From Flavipsychrobacter stenotrophus (lineage in GTDB: Bacteria > Bacteroidota > Bacteroidia > Chitinophagales > Chitinophagaceae), in contig CAMDNC010000003.1 of the NCBI GenBank assembly GCA_945902755.1, positions 1 to 49,115 on the forward strand: a stretch of 49,115 nucleotides of DNA. Direction: 5' to 3'. A model generated the notes under the pieces. The model saw only the letters and a list, made by a program, of their open reading frames with translations, was not told the origin of the DNA and made no database searches. Of this stretch, positions 10,419 to 19,353 are shown in pieces. How positions within the stretch are numbered: position 1 is the stretch's first letter; every line of letters begins with the position of its first letter. Both the position numbers and the translations under genes were made by a program.

Positions 10419-11894
10419 ATGAAAAAAACACAGATTTTAGTAGCCATGCTACTGGTGAGTTTGACCCTGATAGTAGGGTGCAAGAAAAACGATGACAATA
10501 ACAACAACAACGGTGGCGGATCTGGCACTGCAACTGCACTTGTAATAAAAACAGGTGCACAAACATTGGCACCAGGAGGAACAGTAAGTTATGAAGCTGT
10601 AGTTGTAGACTCGAAAGGAAATGCAACTCCAGCAACAGGAGTAACATGGAGTGTAAGTAATTCTTTGGGTGCGTTTGCAGGTAGTGTGTTTACACCATCG
10701 GTATCAGGTAGCGGTATAGTAACTGCTTCAACTACCATAAGTGGTAAGACACTAACAGCACAAGTACCAGTAGGAGTTTATCTCCCAGCAGTGTTCACTG
10801 TAGTACCTTCTGCGGTAATTTGGACAACTAATGCTGGTACAATACCACTCACAAGTGTGTATCTGGGTACTGGTACAGTGTCTGGCTATACATACACTTC
10901 AAGTAACACCAGCATAGCATCGGTTGATGGCTCAGGTACTATCACATTTAATGCTCCAGGTGAGTGCGTAATTACGGTAACTGCTAATGGCATATCTGAC
11001 AACAACAAGGTATATGTACCTGTATTGGTTGTAGGCACACCACCAGCTGCATTGCCAGTGGTAAGAGTAGCAGTAAATCCAGTAGGTAAAGAAATGTTCC
11101 GCAATGAAACATCGGCGTTTACTGCGAAAGCCTATAACAGCTCTAACACAGAAGTAGCAAGCACCTTTACATGGGCTTCACAGGATGCCAGTATTGCGAC
11201 TGTAGATGCTAATGGTACGGTAACCGCAAAAGGACTTGGCCACACCATTATTACAGCTACTGCTAGCGGTATTACTGGTCAGGCAGAAGTAAATGTGCTG
11301 CCAGATACTACGATCATAGTTACTCCAATAATGGCAAGCTTAGGAGCAGGTGCAACAAAACAGTTTACCGCACAAGCATATGCTGTAAATAAGACTACCA
11401 AAGCACTGAATGCAATTGCGATGCCTCCAGGATTGACATGGGAGGTGCCTACTACTGGTATACCAATATTTGACATCGCGACTGTAAATGCTACCGGTCT
11501 TGTGACAATGCGTTCTTCTGCTACTGTAGGGCTATCAACCGTTGTAGTAGCACACGTAAGCTCACCAACTATAGCAGAAGGTGCAGCACTAATAATGGTA
11601 AGCGACTGTAACTGCGGCACTACAACACCAGGAGTAACAGGTATAAACATCACAACAGGCTCTACACTAAGCGTTAGCCTTACAGGTGGTCCGGTAACTC
11701 TTAATGCTACTGCCGTAGATGCAAGCAACAATCCAGTAAGCGGCGCTACTATTAAGCTATGTTCAGATAATATAGCTGTATGTAGTATAGACCCTACAAC
11801 CAATCAGATTATTCCTGCTGGCCCGGGTACTGCTATTGTTACGGTATGTAACGGTTCGATATCTACACAGGTTACTGTAACAGTATCCTTCTAA
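10419..11894 (+). CDS. Lipoprotein with repeated bacterial Ig-like (BIG2-type) domains
   Basis: Lipobox LIVGCKKNDD, Asn/Gly linker, repeated SIATVDANGTVTAKGLGHTIITATASG signature. Confidence 0.85.
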   Translation: MKKTQILVAMLLVSLTLIVGCKKNDDNNNNNGGGSGTATALVIKTGAQTLAPGGTVSYEAVVVDSKGNATPATGVTWSVSNSLGAFAGSVFTPSVSGSGIVTASTTISGKTLTAQVPVGVYLPAVFTVVPSAVIWTTNAGTIPLTSVYLGTGTVSGYTYTSSNTSIASVDGSGTITFNAPGECVITVTANGISDNNKVYVPVLVVGTPPAALPVVRVAVNPVGKEMFRNETSAFTAKAYNSSNTEVASTFTWASQDASIATVDANGTVTAKGLGHTIITATASGITGQAEVNVLPDTTIIVTPIMASLGAGATKQFTAQAYAVNKTTKALNAIAMPPGLTWEVPTTGIPIFDIATVNATGLVTMRSSATVGLSTVVVAHVSSPTIAEGAALIMVSDCNCGTTTPGVTGINITTGSTLSVSLTGGPVTLNATAVDASNNPVSGATIKLCSDNIAVCSIDPTTNQIIPAGPGTAIVTVCNGSISTQVTVTVSF

Positions 11895-11908
11895 ATTTCA
11901 ACAAATAT

Positions 11909-11957
11909 CAATATCAACAGCCCTGGTTGCTTATAGCTATCAGGGCTGTTGATATTG
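11909..11957. terminator. Long perfect inverted repeat, probable terminator/processing hairpin
   Basis: CAATATCAACAGCCCTG-15 nt-CAGGGCTGTTGATATTG (17 bp perfect stem) directly after the CDS ending at 11894; no clear T-run. Confidence 0.6.
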
Positions 11958-12006
11958 TAGCCGTTGTATGATGGCTTCAAAAAATGTAGCTTTGCAATCA
12001 ATTACC

Positions 12007-13164
12007 ATGACACAAAAAAAAGTCTTATTCCTTACTTTAGTTCACCCAGTATTTTTGCCGCCTGTATGGGCCATGGCGCAGGTACTGAAGGATGAGGGAT
12101 ATGCTATCCATATTCTCACCTTCGACCCTCACTTAGAATCAGAAATATTTGAAACCGATGGAGTAGTACTGGAGTCGGTAGGTAAACATCACGGCATTGG
12201 GTTATTGCAACGATTGACTATAAGAAGAAAATACACTGCAAGAGCCAAACAGATTGTGTCTGAAAACACAACAGCCATCATTTCATTTTGTGCTTTCTCT
12301 TACCTGTGCGGGTTAAAAGTGAGGAATCAACAACCTATTGTATATCATGCACTGGAGATGGCAGACTTTATATGGAGCTCATTGCCCCGCTCTCCCCTAT
12401 CCCAAATCAATAATTTTTTGGCACTGCAAAAAGTACATAGAGCAAGTTTGGTATCTACGCCATCTGCACAGCGATCGGCATGGCTAGCGGGAAGATGTAA
12501 GCTGAGTTTTTTGCCAGAAACTGTTCAGAATACCAATTATGTTCCATCAGTAGTAACTACAAACTATTCGGAAATTATTAAAAAGCTAGTACCAGAACAG
12601 CACCTCAACAAAACTGCTCTACTATACATGGGCTCTGTAAACCCGCTAAATTGTGTAGCCGAGTTGGTAGAAGCATTTTGTAAAATAAAAAATGAGCAAA
12701 CCGTACTACTAATTGCTGGCATGAAGGATAACAAATATTGTAATGAAATAAAGCAATATGCTGCCAGTCAGGGGGGAACTAACTGCATATTATTCTACCC
12801 ATACATAACAGGTGTAGAAAAAGAAGCATTGCAGCAATATGCGTCAATAGGAATTAGCTTAACCAAAGAAAACAAAGCAGACATAGAGTCTAAAATGACA
12901 GCACCCAACAAAGCTGGTGAGTATTTGGCAAAAAAACTGTACTTGATAGGAACTGAAACAGAATACATGAGACAGTTCAAATTTTCGGGAGTTGCATCAT
13001 TGGTAAGTTCACCTACCACTGAAAACATAACAACTGCAATTAATGAATCGCTTACAATTGCAACATCAGGCCACTACAAAAACAAAATAGAGGATATGGT
13101 AAATAGTACATATAGTATGCAGCAGCAAATGAAACCAATTACTAATTTACTTAAACAATTGTAA
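12007..13164 (+). CDS. Glycosyltransferase (GT4/GT-B fold-like)
   Basis: KVLFLTLVHPVFLPPVWAMAQVLKDEGYAIHILTFD; LLYMGSVNPLNCVAELVEAFCKI...LLIAGMKDN; ENKADIESKMTAPNKAGEYLA. Confidence 0.7.
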   Translation: MTQKKVLFLTLVHPVFLPPVWAMAQVLKDEGYAIHILTFDPHLESEIFETDGVVLESVGKHHGIGLLQRLTIRRKYTARAKQIVSENTTAIISFCAFSYLCGLKVRNQQPIVYHALEMADFIWSSLPRSPLSQINNFLALQKVHRASLVSTPSAQRSAWLAGRCKLSFLPETVQNTNYVPSVVTTNYSEIIKKLVPEQHLNKTALLYMGSVNPLNCVAELVEAFCKIKNEQTVLLIAGMKDNKYCNEIKQYAASQGGTNCILFYPYITGVEKEALQQYASIGISLTKENKADIESKMTAPNKAGEYLAKKLYLIGTETEYMRQFKFSGVASLVSSPTTENITTAINESLTIATSGHYKNKIEDMVNSTYSMQQQMKPITNLLKQL

Positions 13165-13175
13165 GAAGTAAAAAA

Positions 13176-14045
13176 CTAGTCAACCTTAACTCTTTTTTCT
13201 TCGATTATTATATCCCCTTCCTTAAGTCTGATGTAGTAAAAACCAGCAGGTACATCTGCTGCCTCGAACTCCACCCCAAACTCATGACCTGTGGCAGGAA
13301 ACTCTCTGTCTTCGAAGACCGACTGTACGGTATTGCCCATATCGTTATATACACCTAAAGTGAGACGTTTAGATTCTTTTGTAATTATTCTGAATGTTGC
13401 CACAATTTTTAAAGGTTTGGGAACATAGGCAGGCATATCTGGTACTTGTTCAGAAGGTGCATTGATAGTGTAATAATCGGGCTTTTTCCTGCCCGTGGCA
13501 TTGCTTATTACATCTAGTAATTGACGGGCTACTTCTGGTCTATTGGCATCATAAATATTAGATAAGCTTGCATTGTTAGTTACAGCCCAAACTGCATATT
13601 GCCCTAAATCATCAAACAAATTGTTTGCCTTAACGAACTTCATTACTGTAACCAGCGTATCGCTGCCTATTCCAGAATATCTAAACCCATGCCCTGAAGA
13701 AGGACAAGCCTTGGGGCTGTTACCACAAAATGTTTGAACTAGCATACTGGCTGAGCCTGATGGCTGTAGCACCAGCAATTCCTCTCCTGCCAATATTATG
13801 GGCTGATAGGAACTACTGTCTGGCGTAAGTACTGTACCAACATCAATTTTCACCTTCAGTAAGTCTCTACTAGTGTTAACAAGCACAATTGTGGTTGTTT
13901 TGCCCTGATAAGCTCCGGTAGTGTTGGATGCTGAAAACTTTACCATTTTAGTCTTAATGGCTTCATTCAGACTTAGTATACCTACAGCAGCCCGTAACTG
14001 CACAATCGGTATAAACAAAATAATGGCTAAAAAAGAACGCAGCAT
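13176..14045 (-). CDS. Hypothetical secreted protein, third gene of the deamidase cassette
   Basis: Signal peptide MLRSFLAIILFIPIVQLRAAVG; Cys-containing segment TFCGNSPKACPSSGHGFRYSG; C-terminal beta-sandwich-like segment ending FYYIRLKEGDIIIEEKRVKVD. Confidence 0.75.
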   Translation of the reverse strand: MLRSFLAIILFIPIVQLRAAVGILSLNEAIKTKMVKFSASNTTGAYQGKTTTIVLVNTSRDLLKVKIDVGTVLTPDSSSYQPIILAGEELLVLQPSGSASMLVQTFCGNSPKACPSSGHGFRYSGIGSDTLVTVMKFVKANNLFDDLGQYAVWAVTNNASLSNIYDANRPEVARQLLDVISNATGRKKPDYYTINAPSEQVPDMPAYVPKPLKIVATFRIITKESKRLTLGVYNDMGNTVQSVFEDREFPATGHEFGVEFEAADVPAGFYYIRLKEGDIIIEEKRVKVD

Positions 14046-14097
14046 GGATTGTAAATTGAGATAATAAAAATTGATATTCGCTTTACACAAACGATTA

Positions 14098-14466
14098 TTA
14101 CTTTTTCCTTCTTACTCTGAGTATAATATCAGAATATTCATTAGCACGCTTTACTAATACTGGTGTATTGGTTTTTTCAGACATCCTGAGTAACTCCAAG
14201 TATTCGGGAGCTGCATTCTTGGGTATTTTGTAAAACCTTGCTGACTCATTGAAGTTAACCTCTATATATGCATCATCACCAGCAGGCGGGTTGATAGCTG
14301 CTACAGTAAGGGCATACTCTACAGGTACTTTACCATTATTGTCAACTTTATTCTTTTGTACCAATGCGCAAGATGGAAATGCAATAGCCAGAAAAAATAA
14401 ACCCAACATGTATGTGGTACAAGTTGAGTTTACAAACAATTTACTAAACGACTTTTTTATGGACAT
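14098..14466 (-). CDS. Small lipoprotein resembling a protein-glutaminase pro-domain (candidate inhibitor/immunity protein)
   Basis: Lipobox AFPSC; LTVAAINPPAGDDAYIEVNFNESARFYKIP resembles VVTVADMNGVEGSSAIEVVFNENTEFFTVN in the upstream gene; ATG overlaps the stop of that gene (ATGTCCATAA). Confidence 0.75.
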   Translation of the reverse strand: MSIKKSFSKLFVNSTCTTYMLGLFFLAIAFPSCALVQKNKVDNNGKVPVEYALTVAAINPPAGDDAYIEVNFNESARFYKIPKNAAPEYLELLRMSEKTNTPVLVKRANEYSDIILRVRRKK

Positions 14467-15578
14467 GTAATTAAGTTCCTGTAATTGTAAAGGGTATTGT
14501 TTGTGGCAGAAAAAGTAGGATCTGTAGAGAATACTAAACCAGATGTACCAGAAGGAGCATAAGAAGCTGTAGGGCGGATGTTATACATCGTAACCTTTGG
14601 TATGAAGGAACCAGAGCATACCGGATTTTCTTGTGCATGTAACCACACAGACAAGAGAACAGGTTGATTAAACATTGCGGGGTCAAATACATAAGCTTTA
14701 GGTCCGGTAGGAGTTTTTACTGTAACTAATGGCGCAACATGATACCACCAGCGAATGCAGCAACCACCCCATTTTTGGCCTTGCACAGACAACTTGTAGG
14801 TTGAGGTAGGAGTGGCGAAACTGAATACTTTTTTAGTTCCATATTTATATCTTTTATTAATAATCCAACACATTTTGTGGGCGCGAGCATAACAACCATC
14901 TATACAGTATTGGAATGGGATACAGTAATCAATAGCATAGGGACCGGGTATAGCACAGCATTGTTTAGCTATGTAATTGAACATGAGTTGAGCTGTAGCA
15001 AAATCTGGTATTAGATTATTTAGTCCTGTGTCTGATAAATTGATTGTCCCTAGCTCTGACGGGTTGTCAATAACTTCGTCGGTAATAGTAGATGCTCTCA
15101 ATGATACAGCTGTCTCAGCACCTTTGTCTAAAACACGTCCACTTAGTGCTTCGGCCTGCTGACCTGTGGCATATTCGGCTTTTAGCAACGTACCCTTCCA
15201 AGGATTGAAAGATATTTGCAAAGGTTTGCCGTTGCTAAAAGCTTCTTTTACAACAGCTACAGTTGCAGGGTCATTAACTGTAAAGAATTCCGTGTTTTCA
15301 TTAAATACTACCTCAATTGCTGAACTACCTTCAACACCATTCATGTCAGCCACAGTTACAACACTAGTGAGAGTACGTTGAGGTTCGTTTTTACCTACGT
15401 TGTTATTCAATGCGGCACTATCATCGGTAGGAGCATAACAATTTGTTGTAGTAACTTTTGAACTGTTCTCCCCCTTTTTATTGCAGGAACTAAAAGTAAA
15501 AGAATAACCCATAAAGGCAACCAAAGTAACAACAGAGGCCAGTTTGGATATACGATTGAACATAAATTTGGGATGCAT
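14457..15578 (-). CDS. Lipoprotein with pro-region and protein-glutaminase (protein deamidase)-like catalytic domain
   Basis: GYSFTFSSCNKKG lipobox; pro-region IEVVFNENTEFFTVN; catalytic motifs DGCYARAHKM, CCIRWWYHVAPLV, AYVFDPAMF matching the Cys-His-Asp arrangement of the Chryseobacterium-type protein-glutaminase. Start uncertain (15605, 15578 or 15563). Confidence 0.8.
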   Translation of the reverse strand: MHPKFMFNRISKLASVVTLVAFMGYSFTFSSCNKKGENSSKVTTTNCYAPTDDSAALNNNVGKNEPQRTLTSVVTVADMNGVEGSSAIEVVFNENTEFFTVNDPATVAVVKEAFSNGKPLQISFNPWKGTLLKAEYATGQQAEALSGRVLDKGAETAVSLRASTITDEVIDNPSELGTINLSDTGLNNLIPDFATAQLMFNYIAKQCCAIPGPYAIDYCIPFQYCIDGCYARAHKMCWIINKRYKYGTKKVFSFATPTSTYKLSVQGQKWGGCCIRWWYHVAPLVTVKTPTGPKAYVFDPAMFNQPVLLSVWLHAQENPVCSGSFIPKVTMYNIRPTASYAPSGTSGLVFSTDPTFSATNNTLYNYRNLITCP

Positions 15579-15748
15579 AATGTCCTTGTATTTGATGATT
15601 GACAAAACTATTTAACTCTAATGTACGCAGCTTTTTTCTATAAATCAACAAATAGTAGATTTTTTATTTTTTCGGGCTATCACCTAGTACTATTCACAAA
15701 AATCATTAACTTTAATTGATCATAGATTTCACATACTCATTTCTGGTT

Positions 15749-17209
15749 ATGAAAAACACTATTACAATAGCTTTATTTTTATTTCTTGGGTTGAGCGCTA
15801 ATGCGCAGTACAAGAAAAAACATATGACTGTTGAAGGTCATAATCGATTTATAAGCGCATTATTACAGCAAAACAATGTAGAAAACAGTAAGGCTAAAGC
15901 AACCGCTGGAGTACCCACACAACGTGTGATAGCGCAAAGTACGAGAGACAATGCATTAGGAACGCTTTCGGACTCAGTGAAACTTAAATATAGCGGTATG
16001 AGAAAGTCAGCATATGACTACAACAACATGTTGTTTGCTTACAATTATACCTACAGCACATCTCCGATGTTTGATTATGCAGGCATTTTTACAGTACCTC
16101 AAGTAAAGTATGATACTTATTTGCATTGGACAATGGATCCGTTCAGTTTGCCTTCATTTGTATTTTATGAGTCTAATATTGCGGCTTATGATACTAACAG
16201 TAACCAAACTAGCTTTCAGGAAATATTCCCCGACACATTAAATGATGATCGTAAATACTTCAACACATTTAATACTAACAACACTATAAACAGTGGATTA
16301 TGGACAAACTTTAATACTGGTATCCCAGATAGTGCTTACAAACAGTTTTTTAGCTACGGAACTACAGGTAAGCTGATAAAAGATAGCGTTTACGAATACC
16401 ACATGGGGACTTGGAAACAAGTAGCAAAAACAACCTACTCCTATAGCGGCACGGGGAATTTACTGCAGATTGACCATTTTGCAAATCTAACCGACACGAC
16501 TTTTTCGTTACCACTCATACAGCAGTTGAAATATGTAAATACCTATGACGCTAGTGGTAGGCTTTTGACAGTGCAAACAAGTTTTTATGATGGTACTGTA
16601 TTAGGAGAATATGTAAGGGACACTTTTAGTTATAGTGGTTCATTGACCTTCCATAACTCTTGGAAACAACACCAATATGACCCAATACATGGCACTTGGT
16701 GGCCACAATACAATATGTCTAAACATATTACAGGCTCAAAACCAGATACGGTGTTTCATAAAGGATGGGATAGTATTGCAAATGCTTGGTCGCCTACATC
16801 CATGCAGATAGTAGGTTATAACACCAATAATGACCCAGATACTATTCTGCAATACCTGTACAATTGGACTTCATATTCGTTAACTCCAGACTATACTACT
16901 GTGTATTATTATGAAACATTTTTGGACACAACTCCTGTATTGAGCAATAATAATCTGCCTACTATTGAAGGATCTAGAATACTGCTATATCCCAACCCAG
17001 CAACAACAGAAATTCACGTAGCACTTGTAGAAAAAACTAATAAACTTAGTGCAACAATTTACAATATGAATGGCCAACTGCTATCGAAGCAAGAATGGTA
17101 TAATACTATTCATGAAACTTTGGACGCTAGCTTCTTACCATCAGGTGTCTATATTGTAGAAATTGCCAGTGACAACAATAAATATACCAAACAGTTTATA
17201 AAGCAATAA
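15749..17209 (+). CDS. Secreted protein with T9SS type A sorting domain
   Basis: MKNTITIALFLFLGLSANAQYKKKH; C-terminal LLYPNPATTEIHVALVE...LPSGVYIVEIASDNNKYTKQFIKQ. Confidence 0.85.
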   Translation: MKNTITIALFLFLGLSANAQYKKKHMTVEGHNRFISALLQQNNVENSKAKATAGVPTQRVIAQSTRDNALGTLSDSVKLKYSGMRKSAYDYNNMLFAYNYTYSTSPMFDYAGIFTVPQVKYDTYLHWTMDPFSLPSFVFYESNIAAYDTNSNQTSFQEIFPDTLNDDRKYFNTFNTNNTINSGLWTNFNTGIPDSAYKQFFSYGTTGKLIKDSVYEYHMGTWKQVAKTTYSYSGTGNLLQIDHFANLTDTTFSLPLIQQLKYVNTYDASGRLLTVQTSFYDGTVLGEYVRDTFSYSGSLTFHNSWKQHQYDPIHGTWWPQYNMSKHITGSKPDTVFHKGWDSIANAWSPTSMQIVGYNTNNDPDTILQYLYNWTSYSLTPDYTTVYYYETFLDTTPVLSNNNLPTIEGSRILLYPNPATTEIHVALVEKTNKLSATIYNMNGQLLSKQEWYNTIHETLDASFLPSGVYIVEIASDNNKYTKQFIKQ

Positions 17210-17264
17210 CACTTTAAATCATTTTTAAGTAATAGCAATTTGGCAGTAAAGCCAGGTAACACTC

Positions 17265-17483
17265 ATGCGATCGACTTATCTAAAAATTCTTGTAGTTTCA
17301 ATAGCATTAACGGCATTATACTTCTTTTTTGAAGACAGACCGGCTTATCTCACTTGGCAAGAAGATATAGAAGATATGCTGTTTTATGGGGTGATCTATG
17401 TATTGCTACTTTTTACTACGATTTCCGTGATTTACAACTACATTAGAAAAGAAAATATTTCTAGTAGTAAAAGAAGGAAATAA
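17265..17483 (+). CDS. Hypothetical two-TM small membrane protein
   Basis: 72 aa with two hydrophobic segments. Confidence 0.5.
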   Translation: MRSTYLKILVVSIALTALYFFFEDRPAYLTWQEDIEDMLFYGVIYVLLLFTTISVIYNYIRKENISSSKRRK

Positions 17484-17488
17484 AAAAA

Positions 17489-17517
17489 CCGGATAACAAC
17501 TTGAAATTGTTATCCGG
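17489..17517 (-). terminator. Terminator of the infA...rplQ operon
   Basis: CCGGATAACAA-CTTGAAA-TTGTTATCCGG followed on the minus strand by TTTTTTTA. Confidence 0.85.
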
Positions 17518-17541
17518 CACAAAAAATGAATACCTAGTAAA

Positions 17542-18165
17542 TTAAGCGTTATTCTCTTCTGCAGCAGTTTCAGTTGATTCAGTAGCAGTTTCAGTTGATT
17601 CAGTAGTAGTTTCAATTGATTCAGTAGTAGTTTCAGTTGATTCTGCAACATCTGTAATTTCAACAACATTTTCCTCAGCTTGAACTTCTGGCATAGTGTT
17701 TACTACAGATTCAGTTGCAGTTTCTACTGTAGATTTTGCTCCAGAGCTTCTACGGCTACGGCGTGTTTTCTTAGCTGCCGCAACCTCTGTGTCTCTACCG
17801 TAAATGGTATTGAAATCAACTAACTCAATCATCGCCATATCAGCCGCATCGCCTATACGACGAGGCAACTTTATGATACGAGTATAACCACCTGGACGAT
17901 CAGCAACTTTGTCGCTTATAACACCAAATAGTTCTTTAATGGCTTCTTTATCTTGCAAATAGCTAAACACGATACGACGATTGTGCATATTGTCGTTTTT
18001 GCTACGAGTAATAATTGGCTCAGCATAGACGCGTAGCGCCTTAGCTTTAGCCAAAGTAGTAGTGATACGCTTGTACTGTATCAGTTGGCAAGTAAGGTTG
18101 GAAAGTAACGCTGCACGATGTGAAGCTGTGCGACTTAAATTTTTGATTTTGTCTCCGTGACGCAT
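17542..18165 (-). CDS. rplQ: 50S ribosomal protein L17 with long acidic repeat tail
   Basis: [56 protein letters not shown]; extended C-terminus of TESTETA repeats. Confidence 0.95.
   Translation of the reverse strand: MRHGDKIKNLSRTASHRAALLSNLTCQLIQYKRITTTLAKAKALRVYAEPIITRSKNDNMHNRRIVFSYLQDKEAIKELFGVISDKVADRPGGYTRIIKLPRRIGDAADMAMIELVDFNTIYGRDTEVAAAKKTRRSRRSSGAKSTVETATESVVNTMPEVQAEENVVEITDVAESTETTTESIETTTESTETATESTETAAEENNA
17561..17643 (-). repeat. Four 21-bp tandem repeats inside the rplQ 3' end
   Basis: Units ending ...GTTTCAGTTGATTC, e.g. AGTAGCAGTTTCAGTTGATTC, AGTAGTAGTTTCAATTGATTC, AGTAGTAGTTTCAGTTGATTC. Confidence 0.9.
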
Positions 18166-18241
18166 GACATTTGTGTTTTAAGCCCTCATACCGTGTCAGG
18201 ATTTATGAGGTTGTTATAAAATGAAAAATGTAGATAAAAAA

Positions 18242-18280
18242 GGTCAGTATTCACTTACCGCATGGTTAAGAATACTGACC
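18242..18280 (-). terminator. Terminator-like intercistronic hairpin between rpoA and rplQ
   Basis: Minus strand GGTCAGTATTC-17 nt-GAATACTGACC followed by TTTTTTATC. Confidence 0.65.
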
Positions 18281-18289
18281 AGAAAAATA

Positions 18290-19288
18290 TTAATCTTCTC
18301 CTCTGCGGAATTTGTTGATATCCATACCAAAGTGCAAACCGCGTTCGTGGAGCACTTGTTCGATTTCAGAAAGCGATTTCTGACCGAAATTACGGAATTT
18401 CATAAGTTCTTCCTGAGTGTACTGTACTAGTTCGCTCAGAGAGTTGATTTTTGCAGCTTTTAGGCAGTTGAAAGCACGGACAGAAAGTTCTAGATCTTCG
18501 AGTGGAGTGTTCAATACTTTGCGGACAAGAAGTGTTTCTTCGTCTACAATAGTTTCTTTCTCCTCACGTCTTGTATCCAACGAAATATTCTCATCAGTGA
18601 TGATCATGAGGTGCTGGATAAGAATACGTGATGCTTCTTTTACAGCCTCTTCAGGATGAATAGTACCGTCGGTAACTACCTCCATGATTAACTTTTCGAA
18701 ATCCGTACGTTGTTCAACGCGGGTATTTTCGATGTTGTACTTTACATTTTTGATAGGAGTGAAGATCGAATCAATAGCTATTAAACCCAATGGTCCATCT
18801 TCAGGACGATTTTCTTCTGCCGGTACATATCCACGACCTTTGCCAATGTGAACCTCCATTTGAAAACCAGTACCTGGATGCAAGTTGCATATAACTAAAT
18901 CAGGGTTCATTACTTGAAAGTCAGGTAATGCTTCACCTATCATACCAGCGGTAAAGATTTCTATCCCCTTAACGTTGATGTCTACTTTGTGACTTACAAA
19001 ATCGCCAACTTCGCCAATGGCTTTAAGACGAACCTGCTTTAGATTGAGGATAATTTCTGTAACATCCTGAAAAACACCCTTGATAGTAGCAAACTCATGA
19101 TCTGCACCGGGGATTCTGATTGCAGTGATTGCAAAACCTTCTAGAGAAGACAGCAAAACACGGCGCAATGCATTACCTATTGTAACGCCATAACCAGGTT
19201 CTAAAGGACGAAACTCGAACTGCGCTTCAAAATCGGTTGTTTTCTGAAGAGCTATTTTATCCGGTTTTTGAAAATTCAATATGGCCAT
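18290..19288 (-). CDS. rpoA: DNA-directed RNA polymerase subunit alpha
   Basis: FEFRPLEPGYGVTIGNALRRVLLSSLEGFAITAIRI; C-terminal FNCLKAAKINSLSELVQYTQEELMKFRNFGQKSLSEI. Confidence 0.98.
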   Translation of the reverse strand: MAILNFQKPDKIALQKTTDFEAQFEFRPLEPGYGVTIGNALRRVLLSSLEGFAITAIRIPGADHEFATIKGVFQDVTEIILNLKQVRLKAIGEVGDFVSHKVDINVKGIEIFTAGMIGEALPDFQVMNPDLVICNLHPGTGFQMEVHIGKGRGYVPAEENRPEDGPLGLIAIDSIFTPIKNVKYNIENTRVEQRTDFEKLIMEVVTDGTIHPEEAVKEASRILIQHLMIITDENISLDTRREEKETIVDEETLLVRKVLNTPLEDLELSVRAFNCLKAAKINSLSELVQYTQEELMKFRNFGQKSLSEIEQVLHERGLHFGMDINKFRRGED

Positions 19289-19353
19289 ATTGATATTTGT
19301 TTGATATTTATTTGTGTACTGAATATTGTTACTGGTAGGCGAAAAACAACATA

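Noticed and set aside
10390-10647. 85-aa minus-strand Leu-rich ORF
   Set aside because: Antisense artefact of the Asn/Gly-linker and start region of the lipoprotein at 10419.
11279-11803. 174-aa minus-strand ORF inside the Ig-like lipoprotein gene
   Set aside because: Antisense to a clear BIG2 protein; no signal, start context or family features.
17561-17643. Short tandem repeats considered as a CRISPR-like array
   Set aside because: Contiguous 21-bp units without spacers, in frame within rplQ; coding microsatellite-like repeat.
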